A stretch of DNA of 64,000 nt from an uncultured Lachnoclostridium sp. (lineage in GTDB: Bacteria > Bacillota > Clostridia > Lachnospirales > Lachnospiraceae): positions 248,001-312,000 of the forward strand of contig CALWLW010000002.1 of NCBI GenBank assembly GCA_944381625.1, read 5' to 3'. A model generated the notes under the pieces. It was not told where the DNA came from and did not search any database. It saw nothing but the letters and a program-made list of their open reading frames with translations. Every line of letters starts with the position of its first letter. Position 1 is the stretch's first letter. Positions 8,778 to 18,552 of the stretch are shown piece by piece. A program made the position numbers and the translations under genes.

Positions 8778-9358
8778 TGGCAAAATGGGGAAAGTGCAGT
8801 TTTGACGGACTGAAAGACCTGCAAAAAAGGCTGGAGAGAATCGAGCAGGAGGAACTCAGCCGCTTTATGGAAGACTGCGCGAAGGATCTGGCGAGACGTT
8901 TACTTACCATGGTTATTATGCGTACACCTGTTGGAGATAAACCAGAATACGATGGGGATACCGAAGAAGATAGGGAATGGTACGACAAGTATTGGGGAGG
9001 ATATACCGGCGGAACATTGAGGAGAGGCTGGACAGCACAGACCCATGAGGAAGCGGCGGCAGGGGAGGGGAAGCCGACGGCGGCGGAGATCCTGGAATAT
9101 GCAGACGGGCTGAAAATCAGCCGTATGGGAAGCGTATATACGATTGAGATCATCAACCCGGTGGAGTACGCAAGTTACGTTGAATATGGGCACCGCCAGC
9201 AGAAAGGGCGGTATGTCCCGGCCATCGGGAAACGCCTCGTGAAGAACTGGCAGCCTGGACGGCTTATGCTTACAACCTCTGAAAAAAGCATAAAGGGTAT
9301 GGCGCCAAAGCTGCTTGAAAAGAAACTGACAAAATGGCTGGAGGAGGTTTTTGCGTGA
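8777..9358 (+). CDS. HK97 gp10-like tail completion protein
   Basis: Start ATG 8777 overlaps the previous stop and follows TTTGGAGG. The 193-residue protein has the HK97 gp10 pattern: FDGLKDLQKRLERIEQEEL at the start, RTPVGD near residue 55, GGTLRRGW, and EYASYVEYGHRQ near the middle, which are the family's signature. It likely terminates the tail tube at the head side. A longer open frame upstream (from 8549) is only the shadow of the previous gene. Confidence 0.88.
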   Translation: MAKWGKCSFDGLKDLQKRLERIEQEELSRFMEDCAKDLARRLLTMVIMRTPVGDKPEYDGDTEEDREWYDKYWGGYTGGTLRRGWTAQTHEEAAAGEGKPTAAEILEYADGLKISRMGSVYTIEIINPVEYASYVEYGHRQQKGRYVPAIGKRLVKNWQPGRLMLTTSEKSIKGMAPKLLEKKLTKWLEEVFA

Positions 9359-9774
9359 TAAAAGACATAGTGGACGGCATCTGCGGGGCAATCTCAGAAA
9401 GATTTGCAGGGTGTGAGATTTACACAGAAAAAGTGAAGCAGGGAATGGCTCCTCCATGTTTTTTTGTGCGATGCATCGATCAGGAAGATGACCTGGAAGT
9501 GCAAAGAATTTTCAAGAAGAGGCAATTTGGCATCCAGTATTTTCCAGAATCAGATGATGAGCCAAACGCAGAATGCCACACAACAGCGGAGGGGCTGTTT
9601 GCATGCCTGGAGCTGATTAAAGCGGATGGAGCATGGGTGCGGGGGACGGACATGAGCGGACACGTGGAAGACGGGGTATTGACCTTTACTGTCAACTATG
9701 GTGTGTTTGTGTGCCGGTCAAAAGACCAGCCGTCCATGGAGCAGGTGACTGTCGACACGGAAGTGGAGGGATGA
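9355..9774 (+). CDS. tail terminator / minor tail protein (YqbJ-like)
   Basis: GTG 9355 overlaps the preceding TGA and follows GGAGGAGG, so I prefer it over ATG 9334. The 139-residue product opens with IKDIVDGICGAISERFAGCEIYTE and contains PPCFFVRCI, as in YqbJ-like proteins that cap the tail before the sheath gene. Its job is inferred from order and size. Confidence 0.7.
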   Translation: MIKDIVDGICGAISERFAGCEIYTEKVKQGMAPPCFFVRCIDQEDDLEVQRIFKKRQFGIQYFPESDDEPNAECHTTAEGLFACLELIKADGAWVRGTDMSGHVEDGVLTFTVNYGVFVCRSKDQPSMEQVTVDTEVEG

Positions 9775-9775
9775 G

Positions 9776-9967
9776 ATGGCAGAGAAAATGGAAAAGACAG
9801 TGTCCGGGCAGCAGACGGCACTGTATACCAGGGAGCAGCTGATCAGATCAAACCGGTATCAAGGCAGGAGAGATTTGGTTTCAGCACTGATCCCGGAAGG
9901 AACATGCATATCCATTCAGGAAATGGATGAAAAAATAGATAAATACATGAAAGGCAAGGTGGAGTAA
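9776..9967 (+). CDS. small protein before the tail sheath, 63 aa
   Basis: A 63-residue charged protein with TREQLIRSNRYQGRRDLVSAL and a C-terminal EMDEKIDKYMKGKVE helix. A gene of this size regularly precedes the sheath gene in PBSX-like prophages. It abuts the sheath start with no gap. Function unknown. Confidence 0.65.
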   Translation: MAEKMEKTVSGQQTALYTREQLIRSNRYQGRRDLVSALIPEGTCISIQEMDEKIDKYMKGKVE

Positions 9968-11278
9968 ATGGCACTTGGCGGCGGTACTTTTATTACCCAG
10001 AATAAAACGCTCTCAGGAGCGTATATCAATTTCGTTTCGGCGGCCAATGCGACGGCATCTGTGGGGGAGCGCGGAACGGCGGCAATGCCGCTGGAACTGG
10101 ATTGGGGGCCGGACGGGACGATCTTTGAGGTGACCAACGGGGATTTCCAGAAGGACTCCAGGAAGATCTTCGGGCACGACTATACAGACGATGAAATGAA
10201 AGGACTGAGAGACCTTTTCAGGCATGCGAATACGTTGTATGCATACAAGCTGACCAGCGGCGGCGTGAAAGCGTCAAACGATTTTGCAACAGCCAAATAC
10301 TGCGGCACAAGAGGGAATGATCTGAAAGTGGTGATCCAGCAGAATGCAGACGAAGCCTCTAATTTTGATGTATTCCTGTACCTGGGCACTGCGCTGGTGG
10401 ACAGCCAGACGGTGGCAACAGCGGCGGACCTGGTGGACAATGATTTTGTCGACTGGAAAGATGCGGCAGAGCTGGAAGTAACTGCGTCGTCTCCCCTTGC
10501 GAATGGGACGAACGGTACCGTCAACGGGAATGCACACCAGGCTTTTATCGATAAGATCGAGAGTTACCCGGACATCAATGCCGTTGGCGTAATGGCGACA
10601 GACAGTACGACGCTAGGGCTGTATGCGGCGTTCGTGGAGCGTATGCGGGACGAGGTTGGAGTGAAATTCCAGGTGGTGCTTTACAACAAAGCTGGAGACT
10701 ATGAGGGCGTGGTGAACGTCAAAAACAAAGTGAATGATTCTGAGGCAAGCGCTGCGTCGCTGGTATATTGGGTGACGGGAGCAATCGCCGGCTGCGAAGT
10801 AAATGCCTCGAACACGAACCTCAAATATGACGGGGAGTATGACGTGGATGTGGATTATACCCAGAAACAGCTGGAATCTGCAATAGCAGGCGGAGAATTT
10901 GCCCTGCACAGAGTGGGCAGCGACATCCGGGTGTTGAAGGATATCAACTCCCTTGTGACAACGTCCCAGGATAAAGGGGACATCTTCAAGAGCAACCAGA
11001 CGATCCGCGTGATCGATCAGATCGCGACGGACATTGCCAGCATCTTTGCCTCCAAATATCTGGGCGTAGTGCAGAACGATGCGGACGGCAGGGCATCTCT
11101 TTGGTCGGATATTGTATATGAGCATCAGCAGCTCCGCGATATGCGTGCGATTGAAGACTTCGACGCTGGAGAAATCGTGGTCACCCAGGGCAACGACAAA
11201 GGCAGCGTGGTAGTAGCGGATGTAATTACCGTCGTAAATGCGATGGACAAACTTTATATGACCGTGACGGTTCAGTAA
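9968..11278 (+). CDS. xkdK: tail sheath protein (XkdK-like)
   Basis: Forms the contractile sheath around the tail tube. The N-terminal GGTFITQNKTLSGAYINFVS and the C-terminal MDKLYMTVTV strand are typical. About 436 residues, the PBSX XkdK size. The presence of sheath, tube and baseplate J proteins shows a myovirus-type tail. The 11-bp gap to the tube gene holds its AAGGAGG site. Confidence 0.93.
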   Translation: MALGGGTFITQNKTLSGAYINFVSAANATASVGERGTAAMPLELDWGPDGTIFEVTNGDFQKDSRKIFGHDYTDDEMKGLRDLFRHANTLYAYKLTSGGVKASNDFATAKYCGTRGNDLKVVIQQNADEASNFDVFLYLGTALVDSQTVATAADLVDNDFVDWKDAAELEVTASSPLANGTNGTVNGNAHQAFIDKIESYPDINAVGVMATDSTTLGLYAAFVERMRDEVGVKFQVVLYNKAGDYEGVVNVKNKVNDSEASAASLVYWVTGAIAGCEVNASNTNLKYDGEYDVDVDYTQKQLESAIAGGEFALHRVGSDIRVLKDINSLVTTSQDKGDIFKSNQTIRVIDQIATDIASIFASKYLGVVQNDADGRASLWSDIVYEHQQLRDMRAIEDFDAGEIVVTQGNDKGSVVVADVITVVNAMDKLYMTVTVQ

Positions 11279-11288
11279 GGAGGCAGAT

Positions 11289-11765
11289 ATGGAGAGCAGT
11301 ACATTTTTTAATGCGCAGGATGCACCAAGTGCGAAGCTGGCGACCTGCTACGCGACGATTAGAGACCGCCGGTACGCAATGTTGAACGCAAAAGATTTTG
11401 AGGCAAAGGCGGAAGTAAAGACGGCCGAGGTACCTATCCTGGGGAAATTGATCAATGGAAGAAAAGCGACAGGAATGGTGCTCTCTTACAGGATGACCGT
11501 TTATAAATGCTCAGAAATGTTTGATGACCTGATCGTTGAGTACAAGAAAACCGGGCTTTTGCCGACCTTTGAGATCCAGGTGAGTTCCAGCGATAAAGCG
11601 ACGAGCATCGGGACTTCAAGAAAGATCTACCGCGACTGCGTGATTGATGGAGACGTGCTCCTGTCCATGTTTGATGCGGACGGAGAATTTATCGAACAGG
11701 AAATTAGTGGATATGCGATGGATTTTGACGTGGAAAGCAAGTATCAGGATCCGTCGTACATGTAA
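11289..11765 (+). CDS. xkdM: tail tube protein (XkdM-like)
   Basis: A 158-residue tube protein of the XkdM/DUF2001 family with an early YATIRDRRYAMLNAKDFEAK and ILGKLINGRKATGMVLSYRM. It stacks in hexamers under the sheath. Its place just after the sheath gene is conserved. Confidence 0.92.
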   Translation: MESSTFFNAQDAPSAKLATCYATIRDRRYAMLNAKDFEAKAEVKTAEVPILGKLINGRKATGMVLSYRMTVYKCSEMFDDLIVEYKKTGLLPTFEIQVSSSDKATSIGTSRKIYRDCVIDGDVLLSMFDADGEFIEQEISGYAMDFDVESKYQDPSYM

Positions 11766-11777
11766 GGAGGAAGAGAG

Positions 11778-12209
11778 ATGTCGGGAATTTCTTTATTTTT
11801 GAAAAAAAATAAAATCCAGAAACAGAATGCGAAATATGCGGTGACCAAAACTCTGTGTGATGAAAGCGGAAAACCGTTGGAATGGGAGATCCGTGCGATC
11901 AGCACCATGGAGAATGAAAAGCTCAGGGAAGAATGCACGATAGAAGTGCAGGTTCCGGGGAAGCCGAACCTGTACCGCCCAAGAGTGCTCAGCGGGAAAT
12001 ACATTGCGTCGTTGCTTGCCGCGTCCGTGGTATATCCGGATCTTCAGAACGCGGAGCTCCAGGATTCTTACGGGGCGATGAGCCCTGAAGAACTGGTACA
12101 GCTGATGGTAGATGACCCGGTAGAGTACAATGCATTTGCGGAATTTGTCCAGAATTTCAGCGGGCTGGAAAGCTCCATGCAGGAGAAAATCGACGAAGCA
12201 AAAAACTGA
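11778..12209 (+). CDS. xkdN: tail assembly chaperone, short form (XkdN-like)
   Basis: A 143-residue chaperone thought to coat the tape measure protein during tail assembly. It has AKYAVTKTLCDESGKPLEWE and RPRVLSGKYIASLLAASVVYPDL, as in XkdN. It ends in GCA AAA AAC TGA, where A-AAA-AAC is a canonical -1 slippery heptamer directly before the stop. The gene lies between tube and tape measure, the usual place for a frameshifting chaperone pair. Confidence 0.88.
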   Translation: MSGISLFLKKNKIQKQNAKYAVTKTLCDESGKPLEWEIRAISTMENEKLREECTIEVQVPGKPNLYRPRVLSGKYIASLLAASVVYPDLQNAELQDSYGAMSPEELVQLMVDDPVEYNAFAEFVQNFSGLESSMQEKIDEAKN

Positions 12210-12406
12210 TCGACGGAGGGGATGCAGAAGCGGCGTATGCACATTATGCGCTGCAGAGACTGCATATACTCCCCTCCGTTTTTTGCGCCCTGGATCCATA
12301 TGAACGGGCATTTGTCATTGCGTCTATAGATTTCCGGATCAAGCGGGAAAAGGAAGAAGCGAAGAAAGCGGAAAAAGCCGCAAAGCGTCGCGGAAAGGGG
12401 CAATAA
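11778..12406 (+). CDS. tail assembly chaperone, -1 frameshift long form
   Basis: A -1 shift at 12200-12206 lets ribosomes bypass the stop at 12207 and read an open frame to TAA 12404-12406. The extension of about 66 residues reads KLIDGGDAEAAYAHYALQRL in its first part and ends with a basic AKKAEKAAKRRGKGQ. It stops four bases before the tape measure start. No start codon or separate ribosome binding site serves this frame, so the fusion is the likely product. Fusion ratio cannot be read from sequence. Confidence 0.75.
12200..12206 (+). other. -1 ribosomal slippery site A-AAA-AAC
   Basis: The heptamer is in the correct phase relative to the zero frame (GCA AAA AAC) and is followed at once by TGA. 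GC-rich sequence after it could pair to stimulate slipping. It is analogous to the G/GT frameshift of lambda-like and the E/E' frameshift of P2-like phages. Confidence 0.8.
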
Positions 12407-12409
12407 CCA

Positions 12410-14527
12410 ATGGGAAAGATATCATCCACTCTTGCGCTGAACGATTTGATGACCGGACCACTGACCAATATCACGAACGCGCTGAATATTACGATCAGCT
12501 CTTTGGAGACCATGCAGGCCGCCGCAAGCAGCTCTTTTGATGCGTCAAATTTTAATTCCGCCAGAGACGAGATTGCCCAGGCAAATGCTGCGCTGGCCCA
12601 GATGGAAGAGCAGATCAGGCAAAACGGGAACGAACAGGAGAAACACAACCAGAAGATCCGTACCGGCGCGACAGAGTCTAACCGTCTCCTGAGTGTAGTG
12701 ACCCGAATCGCGGCGGCATATATGACATGGCAGGGAGCATCAAATGGCACTAATTTATCGGATCAGTATGCACAGACAACTGCGCGGCTGAATCTGATGA
12801 ATGATGGATTGCAGGAAACAGATGAACTGCAGCAGAAAATCTATGCTTCCGCACAGAGATCCAGAGCCCTCTATATGAACACCGCGGATGTAGTTGCCAA
12901 GCTTGGGCTGAGGGCAGGAGATGCATTTGCATCCAATGACGAGACGATCCTGTTCGCGGAAAACCTGAACAAGTCGTTTGTGATCGCCGGAGCGAGCCAG
13001 GAAGAAATGCGATCGGCATCGCTCCAATTGACGCAGGCGTTGGGATCCGGAGTCCTGCGCGGAGAAGAACTGAATGCGGTGTTTGAGGCAGCTCCAAACG
13101 TGATCCAAACGATTGCAGACTATCTGGAGAAACCTATAGGAAATATTCGCGAAATGGCTTCTGAGGGCGAAATCACTGCGGACATAGTAAAAAATGCCAT
13201 GCTGTCTGCGACAGAATCGATCAATGATCAGTTCGACAAGATACCAGTGACTTTCGGCCAGGTGGCGGCGGATATCCAGAACCGGGCGCTGATGGCATTT
13301 ACTCCTGTGCTACAGGAGATGGGCGCGTTGACGGAGAATGAGTCATTTGAGACGGCGGTAGATGGCCTGGTAGGAGCCATCGCAGCGGCATCTGTGGCCG
13401 CGCTGGGCCTGATAAATGTCTTGACAGTAGGAAGCGCATTTATTATTGACAATTGGTCTTTCATCGGACCGGTGATTGCCGGAGTGGCGGCGATACTTAT
13501 AGGCTATACCGGAGTGATGACGGTGTATAACGCAGTCCAGGCCATCAGCAACGGGCTTGCCGCAGTGTCCGCCGCAAGGTCGGCTATAAAAGCGGGTGCG
13601 ACGCTGGCGGAGGCGGCGGCTACGACGACAGCAACCGGCGCTCAGGCAGGACTTAATGCGGCACTGCTGGCATGCCCCGTTACCTGGATACTCGCGGCGA
13701 TTGTTGCAATTATTGCGGCTATCTATTTAGTGGTGGCAGCGATTAACAAGGCCACAGGGACCTCTATATCGGCCACAGGGATTATTGGCGGCGTATTTTC
13801 GACATTAGCAGCGCACATCATCAACACATTTGTTGTTCCGGCCTGGAATCAGTTTGCGGCGCTTTCGAATTTTTTCGGAAACGTATTCAATAATCCAGTA
13901 GCGGCAGTAGAAGTGCTGTTTTATGACATGTGCCTGACTGTACTGGGATATATCCAGAACCTGGCGGAAGCCATCGAAAATCTCCTGAATAAAATCCCAG
14001 GGGTGCAGGTTGAAATTACGGCGGGACTGGATAACTTCTATTCGAAGCTGGAAAGCGCGCAGCAGCAGGTGAAGGACGAGTCTGGATGGGTGGAAATCGT
14101 CGGAAAGATGGACTATGTCGATTATGACAGTGCCTGGGATTCGGGGTACAGCTGGGGCCAGGGAGTGGAGGACTCCGTGGCTGGCATGTTCGATGGGTCG
14201 AAAATCGGCGTGAATTTAGACGATTTTGGCTTGGACAGCGCATATACGGGAACAGGAGCAGGGAGCGTGGCCGACAACATCGCTTCAACGGCCGATAATA
14301 CTTCCGCCATCGCTGATGCCGTAGACATCACGAACGAGAACCTGAAATATTTGAGGGATATCGCAGAGACTGAGGTGATCAACCGGTTTACCACAGCGGA
14401 GATCACGATAAATCAGACTAATCATAACAGTGTAAATTCTGGTATGGACATTGACGGCATGGTTACTCAGTTCACGGAAGGAATAAACGAAGCAATTGAA
14501 CAGGCGGCAGAGGGGGTACATAAATAA
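12410..14527 (+). CDS. tail tape measure protein
   Basis: Sets tail length and helps DNA entry. The 705-residue protein has an N-terminal coiled coil, then the tape-measure domain with [20 protein letters not shown] and ISEMAS-like repeats, and two long hydrophobic blocks (about residues 315-390 and 425-450), which are usual in these proteins. The C-terminal 100 residues are polar with Ala/Asp/Asn and may reach the baseplate hub. Relatively short, implying a modest tail length. Its stop overlaps the next start (TAATG). Confidence 0.92.
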   Translation: MGKISSTLALNDLMTGPLTNITNALNITISSLETMQAAASSSFDASNFNSARDEIAQANAALAQMEEQIRQNGNEQEKHNQKIRTGATESNRLLSVVTRIAAAYMTWQGASNGTNLSDQYAQTTARLNLMNDGLQETDELQQKIYASAQRSRALYMNTADVVAKLGLRAGDAFASNDETILFAENLNKSFVIAGASQEEMRSASLQLTQALGSGVLRGEELNAVFEAAPNVIQTIADYLEKPIGNIREMASEGEITADIVKNAMLSATESINDQFDKIPVTFGQVAADIQNRALMAFTPVLQEMGALTENESFETAVDGLVGAIAAASVAALGLINVLTVGSAFIIDNWSFIGPVIAGVAAILIGYTGVMTVYNAVQAISNGLAAVSAARSAIKAGATLAEAAATTTATGAQAGLNAALLACPVTWILAAIVAIIAAIYLVVAAINKATGTSISATGIIGGVFSTLAAHIINTFVVPAWNQFAALSNFFGNVFNNPVAAVEVLFYDMCLTVLGYIQNLAEAIENLLNKIPGVQVEITAGLDNFYSKLESAQQQVKDESGWVEIVGKMDYVDYDSAWDSGYSWGQGVEDSVAGMFDGSKIGVNLDDFGLDSAYTGTGAGSVADNIASTADNTSAIADAVDITNENLKYLRDIAETEVINRFTTAEITINQTNHNSVNSGMDIDGMVTQFTEGINEAIEQAAEGVHK

Positions 14528-15195
14528 TGGCGTATCATTTTTATCTTGATAAGATGCTCCTTCCAATCCCTCCAGAAAAGTTGCAGATGAAGATCAACAA
14601 CAAAAATCAGACTTACATCTTGCTCAACGAAGGAGAGATTAATGTACTGAAAGCCCCAGGGCTGACGGAAATCAATTTTGATATACGCATCCCAAACGTA
14701 AAGTATAGTTTCTCCATGTATAAAAATGGTTTTCAACGAGCGGATTACTTTCTGGATACACTGGAGTCTCTTAAGACAGGGAAGAAAGCATTCCAATTCA
14801 TCGTGACAAGAGTCCTTCCGGACGGGAGCATGCTTTTTGGGACAAACATGAAAGTATCCTTAGAAGAATACTCCATTACGGAAGAGGCCAAAGAAGGATT
14901 TGACGTGCTTGTAAGCGTCAAATTAAAACAATACCGCCCATATGGAACCAAAACATGTGATATTCAGTTTGCGTCCACAAAACCGCAGGCTGTTGTGACG
15001 CCGGCGCGGGAAACGTCCAACGCGCCATCCGCACAGAGTTATACGGTCGTTAAGGGAGACTGCCTGTGGAATATTGCTAAGAGGTATTATGGATCGGGAT
15101 CTAAGTACACTGATATCTATAATGCAAATCAGGATAAGGTCAAGAACCCAAATCTGATCTATCCAGGACAGGTGTTGACGATCCCGGCGGCATAG
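14527..15195 (+). CDS. xkdP: LysM-containing tail hub protein (XkdP-like)
   Basis: A 222-residue protein with a beta-rich N-terminal part and a C-terminal LysM domain (about residues 172-222) reading [18 protein letters not shown] and ending [10 protein letters not shown]. LysM binds peptidoglycan, and in PBSX-type tails this protein lies at the tube tip next to XkdQ. It overlaps the tape measure stop. Confidence 0.9.
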   Translation: MAYHFYLDKMLLPIPPEKLQMKINNKNQTYILLNEGEINVLKAPGLTEINFDIRIPNVKYSFSMYKNGFQRADYFLDTLESLKTGKKAFQFIVTRVLPDGSMLFGTNMKVSLEEYSITEEAKEGFDVLVSVKLKQYRPYGTKTCDIQFASTKPQAVVTPARETSNAPSAQSYTVVKGDCLWNIAKRYYGSGSKYTDIYNANQDKVKNPNLIYPGQVLTIPAA

Positions 15196-15204
15196 GAGGC
15201 GTGG

Positions 15205-16164
15205 ATGGCAGGAGAACTTTTAATTCAAAACGGGAGTAAAGTATATATTCCTGTTTTGGAAGAAGGAATTGAATGGTCTACAGAGCGCGCAGGAGTTCCG
15301 GGCAAACTGACTTTTAAAGTACATTTGGATGAGTCCCTGAATATCACGGAAGGAAATGCAGTCCGTTTCCGGTGGGATGGGAACAATATTTTCTATGGCT
15401 TCATTTTTTCCAAGAAGATGTCGAAGGAAAGGATAATCACTGTCACAGCGTATGATCAGCTGAGATACCTGAAAAATAAGGATACATATGTATACGAAAA
15501 TAAGACGGCAGCGGAGCTGGTACAAATGATCGCAGAGGATTTCCAGATGCAGACAGGGAGCCTGGAAGACACGGAGTTCAAAATCGCCACAAGGGTGGAA
15601 GACAACGTGACATTATTTGATATGATCCAGAATGCCCTGGACCTGACATTGGAAAACCAACGTTACATGTATGTCCTGTATGATGACTTTGGGAAAATCA
15701 CTTTAAAAGGGCTCGATAATATGCGCCTGAATCTTTTGATCGATGAAGAGACGGCAGAAACATACGATTATTCCTCCAGTATCGATGAGCAGACTTACAA
15801 CCGGATCAAATTGATCTTTGATAATGATCAGACTGGACAGCGGGATGTGTATATCGCGCAGGATTCCGGAAATATGGCCGCATGGGGCGTCCTGCAGTAT
15901 TATGATACGCTCCAGGAAGGTGAAAACGGGCAGACGAAAGTGGATGCGCTGCTGGAACTGTACAACAAAAAGACGCGGCGGCTGACCATCCAGAACGCAC
16001 TGGGCGACTGCAGAGTACGCGCTGGATCTATGCTCCCGGTGCTCCTGGATCTGGGAGACGTAAAACTGAAGAACCTGATGTTGGTGGAGAAGTGCATGCA
16101 CAAATTTAACCTGGACGAGCATTTCATGAGTTTAACGCTGAGAGGAGGAGAATTCGTTGCCTGA
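15205..16164 (+). CDS. xkdQ: baseplate hub protein (XkdQ-like)
   Basis: A 319-residue protein of the XkdQ/gpD hub family. It includes ERAGVPGKLTFKVHLDES, VTAYDQLRYLKNKDTYVYE and NALGDCRVRAGSML, typical of the hub that joins tube and spike. The start follows GGAGGCGTGG. Its 3' end overlaps the following TTG-started gene by eight bases. Confidence 0.9.
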   Translation: MAGELLIQNGSKVYIPVLEEGIEWSTERAGVPGKLTFKVHLDESLNITEGNAVRFRWDGNNIFYGFIFSKKMSKERIITVTAYDQLRYLKNKDTYVYENKTAAELVQMIAEDFQMQTGSLEDTEFKIATRVEDNVTLFDMIQNALDLTLENQRYMYVLYDDFGKITLKGLDNMRLNLLIDEETAETYDYSSSIDEQTYNRIKLIFDNDQTGQRDVYIAQDSGNMAAWGVLQYYDTLQEGENGQTKVDALLELYNKKTRRLTIQNALGDCRVRAGSMLPVLLDLGDVKLKNLMLVEKCMHKFNLDEHFMSLTLRGGEFVA

Positions 16165-16540
16165 TTATACAGGAGCTTTGGATGCGATAAAACGGGCCGC
16201 AATGGAGGCCATGGAAACAGGGGCGCCTGCCGGAGTGTACTTTGGGAAGGTGCTCAGTACATCGCCGATCCAGATCAGCGTGGATCAGAAAATGACCTTG
16301 GGTCCAGCGCAGCTGGTATTGTCAAGAAACGTGACAGATTACCATACCGCAATGGAGGCAGAATGGGAGACGACGGAAGAGGAAGGCGGATCTGGAGAAG
16401 AGGCGTTTGCAATGCATAAGCACAAACTTACCGGGATGTTATTGATGACAATACAAAACGGCCTTTCGGTGGGAGACCGGGTGATTTTGCTGCGGGAGCA
16501 GGGAGGCCAGAAGTATGTCGTACTGGATAAGGTGGGGTAG
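16157..16540 (+). CDS. xkdR: baseplate protein, DUF2577 (XkdR-like)
   Basis: TTG start 16157 follows AGGAGGAGAATTCG. The 127-residue product carries PAGVYFGKVLSTSPIQISVDQK and ends with DRVILLREQGGQKYVVLDKV, matching DUF2577, a small barrel protein of the baseplate. It lies between hub and DUF2634 as in PBSX. Confidence 0.87.
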   Translation: MPDYTGALDAIKRAAMEAMETGAPAGVYFGKVLSTSPIQISVDQKMTLGPAQLVLSRNVTDYHTAMEAEWETTEEEGGSGEEAFAMHKHKLTGMLLMTIQNGLSVGDRVILLREQGGQKYVVLDKVG

Positions 16541-16542
16541 AG

Positions 16543-16947
16543 ATGATACCAAGCACAAATGGTTTTTTGGACATGGATCTGGAAATCGCTGAGATGCCAG
16601 CCAAAACCTATAAAATGCATTTGGATAGGGAGTATATCAGCGGGTATTGCACAGACAAAGAGGCTTTACGCCAGACAATCTATAAAATTTTAAACACGGA
16701 AAGATATCAGTACATCATCTACTCCTGGAACTATGGGGTAGAGCTGATGGATCTGATCGGAGAACCCGTGTCATATGTGTGCCCGGAAATTGAAAGAAGA
16801 GTGACGGAAGCGCTGTTGCAGGATACAAGAATTTATTCCTGCAGCAGCTTTTCTTTTGACACAAGCGAACACGGAATCGTAAAAGTGTCCTTCATTGTTC
16901 ACACGATTTACGGGGAAATGGAAACGGGAACGGAGGTACGAATTTAA
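16543..16947 (+). CDS. xkdS: baseplate wedge protein, DUF2634 (XkdS, gp25-like)
   Basis: The 134-residue protein contains KTYKMHLDREYISGYCTDKE, ILNTERYQYIIYSWNYGVEL and a final strand pair. This is the lysozyme-like gp25 wedge component of contractile tails. Its last base is the first of the next ATG, so the genes are coupled. Confidence 0.88.
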   Translation: MIPSTNGFLDMDLEIAEMPAKTYKMHLDREYISGYCTDKEALRQTIYKILNTERYQYIIYSWNYGVELMDLIGEPVSYVCPEIERRVTEALLQDTRIYSCSSFSFDTSEHGIVKVSFIVHTIYGEMETGTEVRI

Positions 16948-18020
16948 TGTACGAAAGCATCACATACGAAAGTATTTTGGAGAGAATGCTGGACCGGATA
17001 CCGGATGATGTCGATAAAAGAGAAGGATCGATCATATACGATGCGCTGGCGCCGGCCGCAGTGGAATTGCAGCTGATGTATATCGAACTGGATGTGATAT
17101 TGCGTGACACCTTTGCATTGACCACAACGGACCGGGATTTTTTGGTGCTCAGAGCTGCGGAGCGGGGAATTACGCCAAGATCCGCCTCGGGAGCATTGGT
17201 CAAAGGTGTTATGGCTCCAACCACCGTGGACGTACCGTTGGGGAGCCGCTTTTCCTGTGGAATGCTGAACTACGCAGTCACAGAAAAGATAACCGCGGGC
17301 GAGTACCAGCTGCAGTGCGAGACGCCCGGAAGCGAGGCCAACGGGAATATCGGGCAGCTGATACCGGTGAATTATATTGCTGGGCTGGAGACAGCAACCA
17401 TCACAGAGCTTCTGGTGCCGGGAGAGGATGATGAGAGCCTAGAGTCCATACGCGAAAGATATCTGGAGAGTTTTGAGGCGGAAGCGTTTGGCGGGAATAA
17501 AGCGGATTATATCCGGAAATGCGATGAAATCCAGGGAGTGGGACCTGTTAAAGTGACAGCAGCCTGGAACGGCGGAGGAACGGTAAAGCTGACAATCCTG
17601 GACTCGGAATATAACGCTGCGTCTGAGACATTGTTGGAGCAGGTACAAGATGCGTTTGACCCAAATGGGGATGGCATGGGAGATGGGCTGGCGCCAATCG
17701 GACACGTAGTCACAGTTGAAACGGCAGAAAAGATTTCCGTCCAGGTATCTGCTGCTTACGTTTTTAAAGAAGGATACGATTTTGAGACGCTGGAAAACAA
17801 CCTGAAAGACGCGGTGGATGGATATTTGGAGGATCTGAGGCGAGAGTGGGCGGAGACAGTCCCGGTCGTCAGGGTATCTCAGGTGGAATCTAGGATCCTG
17901 ATGGTTGAAGGAATATTGGACATTGCGGGAACAAAACTTAACGGGACAGCTGGGAACTTGGAATTGACACAGTATCAGATACCAGTGATAGGAGGTGTCA
18001 CTGTTGATTCGGGAAGTTGA
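16947..18020 (+). CDS. xkdT: baseplate J-like protein (XkdT)
   Basis: A 357-residue baseplate J family protein. It shows RIPDDVDKREGSIIYDALAP and TTDRDFLVLRAAERGITPR near the start and LVPGEDDESLESIRERYLES in the middle, the standard pattern. It forms the outer baseplate ring that triggers contraction. It overlaps the next gene by 17 bp. Confidence 0.92.
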   Translation: MYESITYESILERMLDRIPDDVDKREGSIIYDALAPAAVELQLMYIELDVILRDTFALTTTDRDFLVLRAAERGITPRSASGALVKGVMAPTTVDVPLGSRFSCGMLNYAVTEKITAGEYQLQCETPGSEANGNIGQLIPVNYIAGLETATITELLVPGEDDESLESIRERYLESFEAEAFGGNKADYIRKCDEIQGVGPVKVTAAWNGGGTVKLTILDSEYNAASETLLEQVQDAFDPNGDGMGDGLAPIGHVVTVETAEKISVQVSAAYVFKEGYDFETLENNLKDAVDGYLEDLRREWAETVPVVRVSQVESRILMVEGILDIAGTKLNGTAGNLELTQYQIPVIGGVTVDSGS

Positions 18021-18552
18021 TTTATTGTCTTACCTTCCGGATTTTATCCAGGCATACAAGGAAATGAGATATTTGATGCTGGCGGAAAATCCAGAAATCC
18101 AGACCGCAGAAGATGAAACCGAAAAGGTGAAGAATAATCAATTTGTGACCACCTGCGACATGAGATGGATCAGTAACTTTGAAAAAATGACAGGAATCCT
18201 TCCGGACCCGCAGAGCACCTTGGAGGACCGAAGAAGACGAGTCCTGGAAAAATGGAATGCGTCGATCCCGTACAATTACGCAAGGCTGATTGAACGTCTT
18301 GACGGGCTTTGCTGGAATGAAGGATATACGATTCGGCCGGACTTCCAGGATTTTGAAATCGAGATTCTGGTGTCGCTGATTGAACAAGGACAGGTTCGGG
18401 ATCTGGAATGGATTTGCGAGACATATGTCCCAGCGAACATAAAAGTGATACTTACAAACAAAATGCAGGCATATCCAGAGATGATGATGGGAGCAGGAGG
18501 GATCCCGTCAATTTGCATGCTGTTTGAGGCGGAGGAAGAAGAGAATGGATAA
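18004..18552 (+). CDS. xkdU: baseplate protein, DUF2313 (XkdU/YmfQ)
   Basis: Starts REVDLLSYLPDFIQAYKEM, the YmfQ/XkdU pattern, and is about 182 residues. TTG 18004 is preceded by GGAGG with eight bases between; GTG 17995 overlaps that site. It connects the baseplate to the fibre and overlaps the fibre start by eight bases. Confidence 0.85.
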   Translation: MIREVDLLSYLPDFIQAYKEMRYLMLAENPEIQTAEDETEKVKNNQFVTTCDMRWISNFEKMTGILPDPQSTLEDRRRRVLEKWNASIPYNYARLIERLDGLCWNEGYTIRPDFQDFEIEILVSLIEQGQVRDLEWICETYVPANIKVILTNKMQAYPEMMMGAGGIPSICMLFEAEEEENG

